In this document: positions 57,329-64,000 of the stretch, piece after piece
Position numbering within the stretch: position 1 is the stretch's first letter
Layout of the letters: each line of letters opens with the position of its first letter
Source of the DNA: an uncultured Oscillospiraceae bacterium
GTDB lineage: Bacteria; Bacillota; Clostridia; Oscillospirales; Oscillospiraceae
Assembly: GCA_944385415.1 (NCBI GenBank)
Contig: CALWXC010000005.1
Coordinates: 62,001 to 126,000, forward strand
DNA length: 64,000 bases
Direction of reading: 5' to 3'
The notes under the pieces: generated by a model
Databases searched by the model: none
What the model was told of the DNA's origin: nothing
The model's input: the letters and a program-made list of their open reading frames with translations, nothing else
Made by a program: the position numbers and the translations under genes

Positions 57329-58405
57329 ATGAAAAAACGCATTGGCATTCTCACCTCCGGCGGCGACTGCCCCGGCCTCAACGCCACCATCCGCGGCGTG
57401 GCCAAGGCGCTGTATCAGCGCATGGGCAATAATGTGGAGATCATCGGTATCGCCAACGGCTATTCGGGCCTGATCAACGGTGATTACCGCGTCATGCAGC
57501 CCTACGAATTTTCCGGTATTCTGACCGTGGGCGGCACCATCCTCGGCACCAAGCGCACCCCCTTCAAGCTGATGCGCGTCATCGGTGACGACGAGGTGGA
57601 CAAGGTCAGCGCCATGAAGAAAAATTATAAGGAAATGAAGCTGGATTGTCTTCTGTGCCTGGGTGGCAACGGCACCCACAAGACAGCCAACCTCCTGTCG
57701 GAGGAGGGGCTTCACGTCATCGGCCTGCCCAAGACCATTGACAACGATATTTACGGCACCGACGTGACCTTCGGTTTCCATACAGCTGTGGACATTGCCA
57801 CCGAGTCCATTGACCGGGTCCACACCACCGCCGGCAGCCACAGCCGCTGCATGGTGGTGGAGCTCATGGGCAACAAGGCCGGCTGGCTGACGCTGTACGC
57901 GGGCATCGCTGGCGGCGCGGATATCATTTTGATTCCCGAGCTGCCCTATAACATTGAAAATGTCTGCGCGGCCATCACCAAGCGGGCCGAGCAGGGCAAG
58001 AACTTCTCCATTCTGGCCGTGGCCGAGGGCGTCTACGACGTGGAAGAGGCCAAGATGAAGAAGAAGGAGCGGGCGGCCAAGCGGGCCGAACAGGGCATCA
58101 CCACGGCCACCCACCGCATTGCCCATCAGATTGAGGAAATGACGGGCTTTGAGACCCGGTTCTGTGTTCCCGGCCACATGCAGCGCGGCGGCAGCCCATC
58201 TCCCTATGACCGGGTGCTGGCTACCCAGTTCGGTACCTACGCCGCCAAGCTGGTGGAGGAGGAGATTTATGGCGTCACTGTGGCCATGAACAACAACCAG
58301 GTGGTGGCCAACCGGCTGGAGGACATCGCGGGCAAGAGCCGTCTGGTCCCCGAGGACCACGGCATGATTCATGTGGCCCGCCGTATGGGCCTGTGCCTGG
58401 GCTGA
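57329..58405 (+). CDS. 6-phosphofructokinase, probably ATP-dependent
   Basis: A 358-aa PFK-family enzyme. The N-terminal motif TSGGDCPGLNATIRG is canonical. Donor-site residues read GGNGT (112-116; Gly115) and PKTIDND (134-140; Lys135). Gly with Lys is the combination found in ATP-dependent enzymes of the long-subgroup kind such as trypanosomal PFK, while the paralogue at 9.3 kb has Asp at the first position, the PPi mark. The C-terminal CVPGHMQRGGSPSPYDR is intact. ATG 57329 has only a GGGGG-type upstream site. It ends in a strong terminator. Confidence 0.85.
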   Translation: MKKRIGILTSGGDCPGLNATIRGVAKALYQRMGNNVEIIGIANGYSGLINGDYRVMQPYEFSGILTVGGTILGTKRTPFKLMRVIGDDEVDKVSAMKKNYKEMKLDCLLCLGGNGTHKTANLLSEEGLHVIGLPKTIDNDIYGTDVTFGFHTAVDIATESIDRVHTTAGSHSRCMVVELMGNKAGWLTLYAGIAGGADIILIPELPYNIENVCAAITKRAEQGKNFSILAVAEGVYDVEEAKMKKKERAAKRAEQGITTATHRIAHQIEEMTGFETRFCVPGHMQRGGSPSPYDRVLATQFGTYAAKLVEEEIYGVTVAMNNNQVVANRLEDIAGKSRLVPEDHGMIHVARRMGLCLG

Positions 58406-58443
58406 CCGGCATCATCCGGAAAAGCATGGCTGACGATACAGAA

Positions 58444-58494
58444 ATGGGAAGGGCGTCTCCCCGGGGAGCGCCCTTCCCATCTGTGATTTTTTTG
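58444..58494 (+). terminator. terminator after the second phosphofructokinase
   Basis: GGGAAGGGCG (58446-58455) pairs with CGCCCTTCCC (58469-58478), with an inner CTCCCC/GGGGAG stem, followed after 8 bases by seven T residues. Confidence 0.8.
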
Positions 58495-58515
58495 GAAAAG
58501 CAAAGGGGGAGCACC

Positions 58516-58962
58516 ATGATTCAACCAGTCACATTGGACAATCTGATGCAGGCCGCCGCCATCCATGCGGAGAGCTGGCAGGCGTCCCACCGGGCAATCT
58601 GTACCCCGGAGTTTCTGGCGCTCCATACGCCGGAGCGACAGGCGCGGTATCTGAAATCTGAGATGGACAAAGGGGCGCGGCTCTATCTGCTGACAGAGGG
58701 GAAGCCTGTGGGAATTGTGTCTGTCCATGACAGCCGGATTGAAAACCTCTATGTGTTGCCCAGCGAGCAGAACAAGGGGTATGGGACGCGGCTGCTGGCG
58801 TTTGCCATGCAACAGTGTACGGACTGTCCCACCCTGTGGATTCTCAACACCAATACCGGTGCAAAGCGGCTCTATGAGCGAAACGGCTTTCAGCCCACGG
58901 GAAACACCGTGCAGCACACCGGCGGATTGCATGAGCTGGAACTTCAGTTCTGTCAAAAGTGA
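58516..58962 (+). CDS. GNAT-family N-acetyltransferase
   Basis: A 148-aa acetyltransferase. The acetyl-CoA loop (motif A) reads VLPSEQNKGYGTRLLAFA, about residues 79-96, and motif B NTNTGAKRLYERNGFQPTG follows. The substrate is unknown. ATG 58516 follows GGGGGAG; the reading from 58393 would cross the terminator. It lies 40 bases before another GNAT gene in the same direction. Confidence 0.85.
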   Translation: MIQPVTLDNLMQAAAIHAESWQASHRAICTPEFLALHTPERQARYLKSEMDKGARLYLLTEGKPVGIVSVHDSRIENLYVLPSEQNKGYGTRLLAFAMQQCTDCPTLWILNTNTGAKRLYERNGFQPTGNTVQHTGGLHELELQFCQK

Positions 58963-59002
58963 CTTTGTTTGGTACGGTTTCCAGGGGATGCGGAGGAAGC
59001 AC

Positions 59003-59461
59003 ATGCAGATCAAGAAAATTACAGACAGACGGGAACAAACGCGGATCACACGGGAGATTCTGGAGGCGCTGCCCGAGTGGTTCGGGATTCCAGAGGCGCG
59101 AGAGGCGTACATACGGGACAGTGCCGGAACGCCGTATGTTTGTGCCGTGCAGGACAATCAGCCGGTGGGATTTTTATATTTGAAACAGACCGGCAAGGAC
59201 ACCATGGAAATCGCCGCCATGGGAGTACGCAAAGAAGCGCAGCGCACCGGAATTGGAACAGCCCTGATGGAAGCGGCGAAAACCATGGCACGGGATGAGG
59301 GTTGCTCCTTTCTGCAAGTCAAGACGGTGCAAATGGGGAAATACGAGGTCTACGACCGCACCAACCGGTTTTATCAGTCGGTTGGATTTCGGGAGTTTGA
59401 GGTGTTTCCCACCCTGTGGGACGAGGGCAACCCCTGCCAGATCTATGTAATGGCCCTGTAG
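59003..59461 (+). CDS. GNAT-family N-acetyltransferase
   Basis: A 152-aa acetyltransferase with motif A VRKEAQRTGIGTALMEAAKTMA (split here by residue about 75-96) and the C-terminal NRFYQSVGFREFEVFPTLWDEGNPCQIYV, typical of small-molecule or aminoglycoside-like GNATs. The substrate is unknown. ATG 59003 is 6 bases after GGAGG; ATG 58988 lies before it. It shares only the fold with the preceding GNAT protein, so this is not a recent tandem duplication. Confidence 0.85.
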   Translation: MQIKKITDRREQTRITREILEALPEWFGIPEAREAYIRDSAGTPYVCAVQDNQPVGFLYLKQTGKDTMEIAAMGVRKEAQRTGIGTALMEAAKTMARDEGCSFLQVKTVQMGKYEVYDRTNRFYQSVGFREFEVFPTLWDEGNPCQIYVMAL

Positions 59462-59487
59462 CGGTGTTCCGTTAGCAGAAAACATAT

Positions 59488-59530
59488 AACCCCCGTTTGA
59501 TGGGCAGGTTTGTCCATCAAACGGGGGTTT
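59488..59530. terminator. bidirectional terminator between the GNAT and ASKHA genes
   Basis: AACCCCCGTTTGATGG (59488-59503) pairs with CCATCAAACGGGGGTT (59514-59529). It is suitable for both convergent genes. Confidence 0.85.
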
Positions 59531-59538
59531 GCTGTAAG

Positions 59539-61065
59539 TTACGGCTGCTGCATCTTGGCGGCAACGGTGGGATACTGCTCCAGATTGGTGTGGGGGTAGA
59601 AGCTGGCGGCCCGCATTTCCTCCACAAAGGTCTCCTGCATGGCAAATTCCAGATAGTAAATTTCCTTTGCCACCCGGTCGGCTTCCTCCGGCGTCACCCG
59701 GCCGCAGAGCAGGTTACAGGCGCCGTCCAGGGAACTGTTGCCCACGTTGCGGAATTTTTCCCGGGGGGCGTCGGGGTAAATGCCGATGGTGATGGCCGAT
59801 TCCAAATCCAAATGGCGGCCAAAGGCTCCAGCCAGATAAATCCGGTCGATATCGTCCAGCGTCAGACCGGCGGTGTTCAGCAGCACCGCCACCATGGTGT
59901 GGGCCGCCGCCTTGGTCTCCGTAAACTGGCGAATATCCTCCTGAGTGAACAGCAGCGCCTCGCCGGTGGCACTTTCCGTCTCGTCAGCGTAGGCAATGGC
60001 CCACTGGTCCTCAAACCGGCGAATACGGCTGCTCTTTTCCGGCTGCAAGGTACCCTGACGGTCCATCCAGCCGGCCAGCAGCATTTGGGCCAGCAAATCC
60101 ACAATGCCGGAACCGCAGATGCCCTTCGGCTTTTCATTTTCAATGGTGGTGCAGGTCAGAACGCCGTCCCGGATGGTGATGGAGCCCACGGCTCCGGCTC
60201 TGGCCCGCATACCGCTGCGGCTGATGCCGCCTTCCAGCGCCGGACCCGCCGCGCCCGCGCCGCCGATGAGATAGGTGTTGTTGCCAACCACCATTTCACC
60301 GTTGGTGCCGATATCCAGGAACAGGGCCGTTTCTTCCCGATGGGTCAAACCCGTGGCCAGGAGACCGCTGATGATATCGCCACCCAGATAGTTGGCCGTA
60401 GCCGGGAAGCAGTAGACCGGCCCCCGGACGTGAAGCCCCAGGGCGGGACCGCTCACGAGACCCGGCGACGTGACGACGGGCCGGAACGGCGTGTGGAAAA
60501 TGCAGAAGGTATCCAGGCCCAGGAGGAAGTGAATCATGGTGGTGTTGCCGCCGATGACCATGGTGCAGACCTGGTCCGGGTCCACGCCCGCCTCGCCGCA
60601 GACGTTGTCCAGCAGGGTGTTCAAGGTGTCTACGGTAACGGCCTGTAATTTCTTCCGGTGCTCCGGATTGTCCTTTGTGTAGAAAATCCGGCTGAGAATC
60701 TCGTCGCCGTAGGCCCGCTGGCCGTTGCGGACCGTGTCCTCGGCCAGAATGCTGCCGGAGGTGAAATCCATCAACCGCATAACCACGGTAGTACTGCCCA
60801 AATCCACGGCGGCGCCGTAGGCACAGAGGGTGGTGTCGCCGGGCTCCACCCGGGTCACATCCCAATGGCGGCCATTGTGGACCAGCGTCACAGTGAATCG
60901 CTCCAAACGCAGCGTCTCATAGGACGACTGCACCAGCTCCAGCGGCAGGCGGGCGTCCAGGCCCAGGGCCGAAAGGGCGTCGAGACAGCGCTGGACGTCG
61001 TCGGTGCGGTCCGTGTCCAGGTCCGTCATATGCAGGCATCGTTTCTGTATCCAAGGGTGTTGCAT
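59539..61065 (-). CDS. RACo-like ASKHA ATPase (DUF4445) lacking the [2Fe-2S] domain
   Basis: A 508-aa protein of the family of reductive activators of corrinoid proteins. It has the ASKHA ATPase fold, with phosphate motif AAVDLGSTTVVMRLMD (about 87-102), VIGGNTTMIHFLLG, LFLDIGTNGEMVV, and LAGAFGRHLD near the C-terminus. RACo proteins normally carry an N-terminal plant-type [2Fe-2S] ferredoxin domain with four cysteines; here the first about 80 residues lack it. Start ATG 61065 follows a weak GGGGA site. No corrinoid methyltransferase is nearby; it is divergent from hydrogenase maturation genes, so its partner is unknown. Confidence 0.82.
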   Translation of the reverse strand: MQHPWIQKRCLHMTDLDTDRTDDVQRCLDALSALGLDARLPLELVQSSYETLRLERFTVTLVHNGRHWDVTRVEPGDTTLCAYGAAVDLGSTTVVMRLMDFTSGSILAEDTVRNGQRAYGDEILSRIFYTKDNPEHRKKLQAVTVDTLNTLLDNVCGEAGVDPDQVCTMVIGGNTTMIHFLLGLDTFCIFHTPFRPVVTSPGLVSGPALGLHVRGPVYCFPATANYLGGDIISGLLATGLTHREETALFLDIGTNGEMVVGNNTYLIGGAGAAGPALEGGISRSGMRARAGAVGSITIRDGVLTCTTIENEKPKGICGSGIVDLLAQMLLAGWMDRQGTLQPEKSSRIRRFEDQWAIAYADETESATGEALLFTQEDIRQFTETKAAAHTMVAVLLNTAGLTLDDIDRIYLAGAFGRHLDLESAITIGIYPDAPREKFRNVGNSSLDGACNLLCGRVTPEEADRVAKEIYYLEFAMQETFVEEMRAASFYPHTNLEQYPTVAAKMQQP

Positions 61066-61143
61066 CAAAAATCCCCATTTCTATATGGTTAGTTTTGTAT
61101 TTTTGTATTATGGTACCGCAAACCCATGGAAAAGACAAGGGGA

Positions 61144-61172
61144 TTGCCAATGGACAAAAAATATGGTATCGT
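61144..61172 (+). promoter_or_regulatory. possible promoter of the hydrogenase-maturation operon
   Basis: TTGCCA (61144-61149), a 17-base spacer and TATCGT (61167-61172). The -10 box is poor; TATCAT a few bases on is an alternative. Confidence 0.45.
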
Positions 61173-61247
61173 ATATCATGAAATTGTGTAACAAGATCCT
61201 GACATCAAAAAGTCCTTTGCGATGGAAGGTTCGGTGTTTTCGACGCA

Positions 61248-61304
61248 CACCCGGCAGCGGGTGGGCGCTGTTTGCCGTACCCTCCGGGTGCGGCTTTTTT
61301 GTTT
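61248..61304 (+). promoter_or_regulatory. leader terminator/attenuator before the hyd genes
   Basis: A first hairpin CACCCG/CGGGTG (61248-61263) is followed by a second, GCCG..ACCC/GGGT..CGGC (61274-61294), and six T residues. It lies between the promoter and the first gene. The CACCC and GGGTG parts of the two hairpins are mutually complementary, so alternative pairing could switch termination. No known riboswitch matches. Confidence 0.5.
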
Positions 61305-61330
61305 GTCTCGATCCACAAGGAGGACGAACC

Positions 61331-61585
61331 ATGGAAACACGCATTGCACTGCTGGCCATTCTGGTGGAAAATGAATCGTCGGTGGAAGCCCTCAACGACA
61401 TTCTGCACCAGTACCGCCAATATATCATCGGCCGCATGGGCATTCCCTACCGAGAAAAGCAGGTCAGTATCATGAGCATTGCCGTGGATGCTCCCCAGGA
61501 CGTGATTTCGGCCCTGTCGGGTAAGATCGGCAAGCTCCCCGGCGTCAGCTCCAAGACGGCCTATGCCGGAGGCAGCCGTGGATAA
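61331..61585 (+). CDS. TM1266-like iron-only hydrogenase system regulator
   Basis: An 84-aa ferredoxin-like-fold (ACT/NikR-C type) protein beginning METRIALLAILVENESSVEALNDILHQY-like sequence and containing IIGRMGIPYREKQVSIMSIA, which identifies the TM1266 family. These small proteins are encoded with [FeFe]-hydrogenase maturases and are presumed regulators; the mechanism is unknown. GGAGG precedes ATG 61331. The last 8 bases overlap hydE. Confidence 0.85.
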   Translation: METRIALLAILVENESSVEALNDILHQYRQYIIGRMGIPYREKQVSIMSIAVDAPQDVISALSGKIGKLPGVSSKTAYAGGSRG

Positions 61586-62627
61586 GGCCGCGGCCCTGGC
61601 CCGCCGTCTGGCGGCGGGGGAGGCCCTCACCGACGGGGAATTGCTGACGCTGCTGGAGCAGCGGACGGTGGAATCGGCGGAGATTCTGCGGGCTGCCGCC
61701 GTGGAGACGGCCCGGAAAACCTTTGGAAATCGGGTGTATCTTCGGGGCCTCATCGAATTTACCAACTACTGCAAAAACGACTGCTATTACTGCGGCATCC
61801 GCCGCAGCAACCGCAAGGCGGAACGGTACCGCCTGTCTCCGGAGGTCATTCTGGCCTGCTGCGACGCGGGCTATGACCTGGGGTTTCGGACCTTTGTCCT
61901 ACAGGGCGGGGAGGATGGCTGGTGGACCGACGACAAGTTATGCAATCTCCTTACCGCCATCAAGAAAACCCACCCCGACTGTGCCGTGACCCTGTCCATC
62001 GGGGAGCGGAGCCGGGAAAGCTACGCCGCCCTGAAACAGGCCGGGGCCGACCGGTACTTGCTGCGCCATGAGACGGCCAATGATGCCCATTATGCCCATC
62101 TGCACCCGCCGGAGCTGCGGCTGGAACACCGTATCCGCTGCCTGTATGACCTCAAGGAGCTGGGGTATCAGGTGGGCGCGGGCATGATGGTGGGGTCTCC
62201 CGGCCAGACGCTTTCCAATCTGGTGGAGGATTTGCGGTTCTTGCAGGAATTGCAGCCCCATATGGTGGGCATGGGCCCCTTTTTGCGCCATCGGGATACG
62301 CCCTTTGCCAACGAACCGGACGGCTCGGCGGATTTGACATTATACCTGCTGTCCATGGTGCGGCTGCTGCTGCCAAAAGTCCTGTTGCCCGCCACCACGG
62401 CGCTGGGCACGGCCCTGGAAGGGGGCCGGGAGCGGGGCATTCTCCATGGGGCCAACGTGGTTATGCCCAATCTGTCTCCCGCCGACGTGCGGAGCAAATA
62501 TCTTTTGTACCATGATAAGCTGGCCACCGGGGCCGAATCGGCCAACGGTCTGAACCAGCTGCGAACCAATTTACAAGCCATCGGCTATGAAGCCGTTGTA
62601 GCCCGGGGCGACGCCCCGACACTCTGA
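61578..62627 (+). CDS. hydE: [FeFe]-hydrogenase maturase HydE (radical SAM)
   Basis: A 349-aa radical SAM enzyme that helps build the H-cluster diiron subsite. The cluster motif CKNDCYYC gives Cys65, Cys69 and Cys72; GGEDGWW follows, then the barrel ending PATTALGTALEGGRERGI. Start: GTG 61578 is 5 bases after GGAGG (61568-61572), giving 4-fold better spacing than ATG 61563, which precedes that site. It overlaps the TM1266-like gene by 8 bases. hydG follows after 41 bases; HydF and the hydrogenase itself are not in the window. Confidence 0.92.
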   Translation: MDKAAALARRLAAGEALTDGELLTLLEQRTVESAEILRAAAVETARKTFGNRVYLRGLIEFTNYCKNDCYYCGIRRSNRKAERYRLSPEVILACCDAGYDLGFRTFVLQGGEDGWWTDDKLCNLLTAIKKTHPDCAVTLSIGERSRESYAALKQAGADRYLLRHETANDAHYAHLHPPELRLEHRIRCLYDLKELGYQVGAGMMVGSPGQTLSNLVEDLRFLQELQPHMVGMGPFLRHRDTPFANEPDGSADLTLYLLSMVRLLLPKVLLPATTALGTALEGGRERGILHGANVVMPNLSPADVRSKYLLYHDKLATGAESANGLNQLRTNLQAIGYEAVVARGDAPTL

Positions 62628-62668
62628 CGGGAAAGAACCTCTGACCCGCAAGAAAGAAGGAATGTATC

Positions 62669-64000
62669 ATGTACAACCCCCATTCCCTGAAAGCCACGGA
62701 ATTCATCGACCACCAGGAAATCCTCGATACCCTGGCCTATGCCGACGCCCACAAGGACGACCTGGAATTGGTGGATACCATTCTCGACAAGGCGGCCCAA
62801 TGTAAGGGCCTGAGCCACCGGGAAGCCTCGGTACTGCTGGCCTGTGAGGACGAGACGCGGCTCCAGCGGATGTATGATCTGGCCAAGGAGATCAAGCTGA
62901 AATTCTACGGCAACCGGATTGTGCTGTTTGCGCCCCTGTATCTGTCCAATTACTGCATCAACGGCTGTGTCTATTGCCCCTACCACGCCAAAAACAAGCA
63001 CATCGGCCGTAAGAAGCTGACCCAGGAGGAGGTGGCCCGGGAGGTCATCGCCTTGCAGGACATGGGCCACAAGCGGCTGGCCATCGAAGCCGGTGAGGAC
63101 CCGAAAAACAACCCCATTGAATACATTCTCGAGTGCATCAAAACCATCTATTCCATCCACCACAAAAACGGAGACATCCGCCGCGTCAATGTTAACATCG
63201 CCGCCACCACTGTGGAGGAGTACCGGATGCTGAAAGAGGCCGGAATCGGCACCTATATTCTCTTCCAGGAGACGTACCACAAGGAGAGCTATGAGCAGCT
63301 GCACCCCACCGGCCCCAAGCACGATTATGACTACCACACGGAAGCCATGGACCGGGCTATGGAGGGCGGCATTGACGATGTGGGCCTGGGCGTGCTGTTT
63401 GGATTGGAGCGGTACCGCTATGAGTTTGCGGGCCTGCTGATGCACGCCGAACACCTGGAAGCCGTCCACGGCGTCGGCCCCCACACCATCAGCGTGCCCC
63501 GGATCAAGCACGCCGACGATATCGACCCCAGCGCCTTTGACAACGGCATCAGCGACGATACCTTTGCCAAGCTGTGTGCCCTGATTCGCATTGCCGTGCC
63601 CTATACGGGTATGATCATTTCCACCCGGGAGAGCCAGGCCGTAAGAGAGCGGGTTCTGCCCCTGGGCGTGTCCCAGATCAGCGGCGGTTCCCGCACCTCT
63701 GTCGGCGGCTACGAGGAGGAGGAGCGTCCCACCGATACGGAGCAGTTCGATGTGTCCGACCAGAGAACACTGGACGAAGTGGTCCGCTGGCTCATGGAGC
63801 TGGGGTATATTCCGTCCTTCTGTACGGCCTGCTATCGGGAGGGCCGCACCGGCGACCGGTTTATGAGCCTTTGCAAGGCCGGACAGATTCAAAACTGCTG
63901 CCATCCCAATGCGCTGATGACGTTGAAGGAATACCTTATGGACTACGCCGCCCCGGAGACAAAGGCCATCGGCGAGGCGCTGATTCAGGCGGAACTCCAG
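62669..64000 (+). CDS. hydG: [FeFe]-hydrogenase maturase HydG, partial (window end)
   Basis: The open frame runs from ATG 62669 to the window end with no stop: 444 residues of a protein normally about 470 long. It is a radical SAM tyrosine lyase that makes the CO and CN ligands of the H-cluster. The SAM cluster motif CINGCVYC gives Cys96, Cys100 and Cys103. The C-terminal CTAC motif with a following Cys after 22 residues (FCTACYREGRTGDR, then NCCHPN) binds the second cluster and marks HydG rather than ThiH. AAGGA (62656-62660) precedes the start. No frame damage seen. Confidence 0.95.
   Translation, partial: MYNPHSLKATEFIDHQEILDTLAYADAHKDDLELVDTILDKAAQCKGLSHREASVLLACEDETRLQRMYDLAKEIKLKFYGNRIVLFAPLYLSNYCINGCVYCPYHAKNKHIGRKKLTQEEVAREVIALQDMGHKRLAIEAGEDPKNNPIEYILECIKTIYSIHHKNGDIRRVNVNIAATTVEEYRMLKEAGIGTYILFQETYHKESYEQLHPTGPKHDYDYHTEAMDRAMEGGIDDVGLGVLFGLERYRYEFAGLLMHAEHLEAVHGVGPHTISVPRIKHADDIDPSAFDNGISDDTFAKLCALIRIAVPYTGMIISTRESQAVRERVLPLGVSQISGGSRTSVGGYEEEERPTDTEQFDVSDQRTLDEVVRWLMELGYIPSFCTACYREGRTGDRFMSLCKAGQIQNCCHPNALMTLKEYLMDYAAPETKAIGEALIQAELQ

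Noticed and set aside
61331..64000. A thiamine (thiE/thiH/thiG) locus instead of hydrogenase maturation
   Set aside because: The second radical SAM protein has the HydG C-terminal CTAC...C cluster motif that ThiH lacks, and it lies with HydE and a TM1266-like protein.

Overview
The window looks like a chromosomal segment of a high-GC anaerobic gut Firmicute (class Clostridia, most like the Oscillospiraceae: Flavonifractor, Oscillibacter or Lawsonibacter type). The grounds are strong AGGAGG-type ribosome binding sites, sigma-A promoters with 17-bp spacers, a complete type II fatty-acid cluster with FabK, [FeFe]-hydrogenase maturases, mucin-sugar (sialic acid, fucose) catabolism, and SLH-domain, XpaC/TelA and YitT proteins. 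The assignment rests on gene content only. No rRNA, tRNA, CRISPR array, transposase or prophage was seen.

Layout. 0.1-2.7 kb: a GH18 hydrolase with three SLH domains and a Gfo/Idh/MocA oxidoreductase. 3.3-4.7 kb (minus): infC-rpmI-rplT behind an attenuator leader, with infC apparently starting at AUC. 4.8-7.7 kb: a PheB-like ACT protein, an iron alcohol dehydrogenase and homoserine dehydrogenase. 8.1-10.5 kb: fructose-bisphosphate aldolase and a PPi-type phosphofructokinase, divergent. 10.6-21.5 kb: a sialic acid / amino sugar locus (DUF624 protein, ROK kinase, AGE-family epimerase, RpiR regulator, ABC importer without an ATPase, NanA, NagB, NagA) with 15-bp palindromes at its promoters. 21.6-24.7 kb: YitT protein, then a LacI regulator and a ribokinase-like kinase. 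24.7-25.6 kb: almost 1 kb of repeated, structured non-coding DNA before an unrecognised 245-aa protein. 26.8-36.3 kb: acpP-accBCDA-fabHKDGFZ-marR. 36.3-42.3 kb: PHP protein, SDR, LacI regulator, L-fucose isomerase and mutarotase. 42.3-46.6 kb (minus): a MocR-type regulator lacking its PLP lysine, then an XpaC-TelA-TPM operon. 46.9-48.4 kb: ribulose-phosphate epimerase with a structured leader, and a DUF975 protein. 48.9-51.4 kb: purine permease and phosphoribosyltransferase, divergent. 51.5-57.2 kb: methyltransferase and a NikABCDE-type importer. 57.3-59.5 kb: a second phosphofructokinase and two GNAT acetyltransferases. 59.5-64 kb: a RACo-like ASKHA protein, divergent from a TM1266-like regulator, hydE and hydG (cut by the window end).

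How the genes connect. Sialic acid would be taken up, split by NanA to ManNAc, epimerised to GlcNAc by the AGE protein, phosphorylated by the ROK kinase, then deacetylated and deaminated by NagA/NagB to fructose-6-phosphate. The two phosphofructokinases and the aldolase in the same window continue that route. Fucose genes point to the same mucin-foraging lifestyle.

The least explained feature is a family of hairpin-rich intergenic repeats with four copies here (2.7, 7.8, 37.6 and 48.5 kb). Each lies just downstream of a gene, in that gene's orientation, and the stems differ between copies while base pairing is kept. The second is the 24.7-25.6 kb repeat region.
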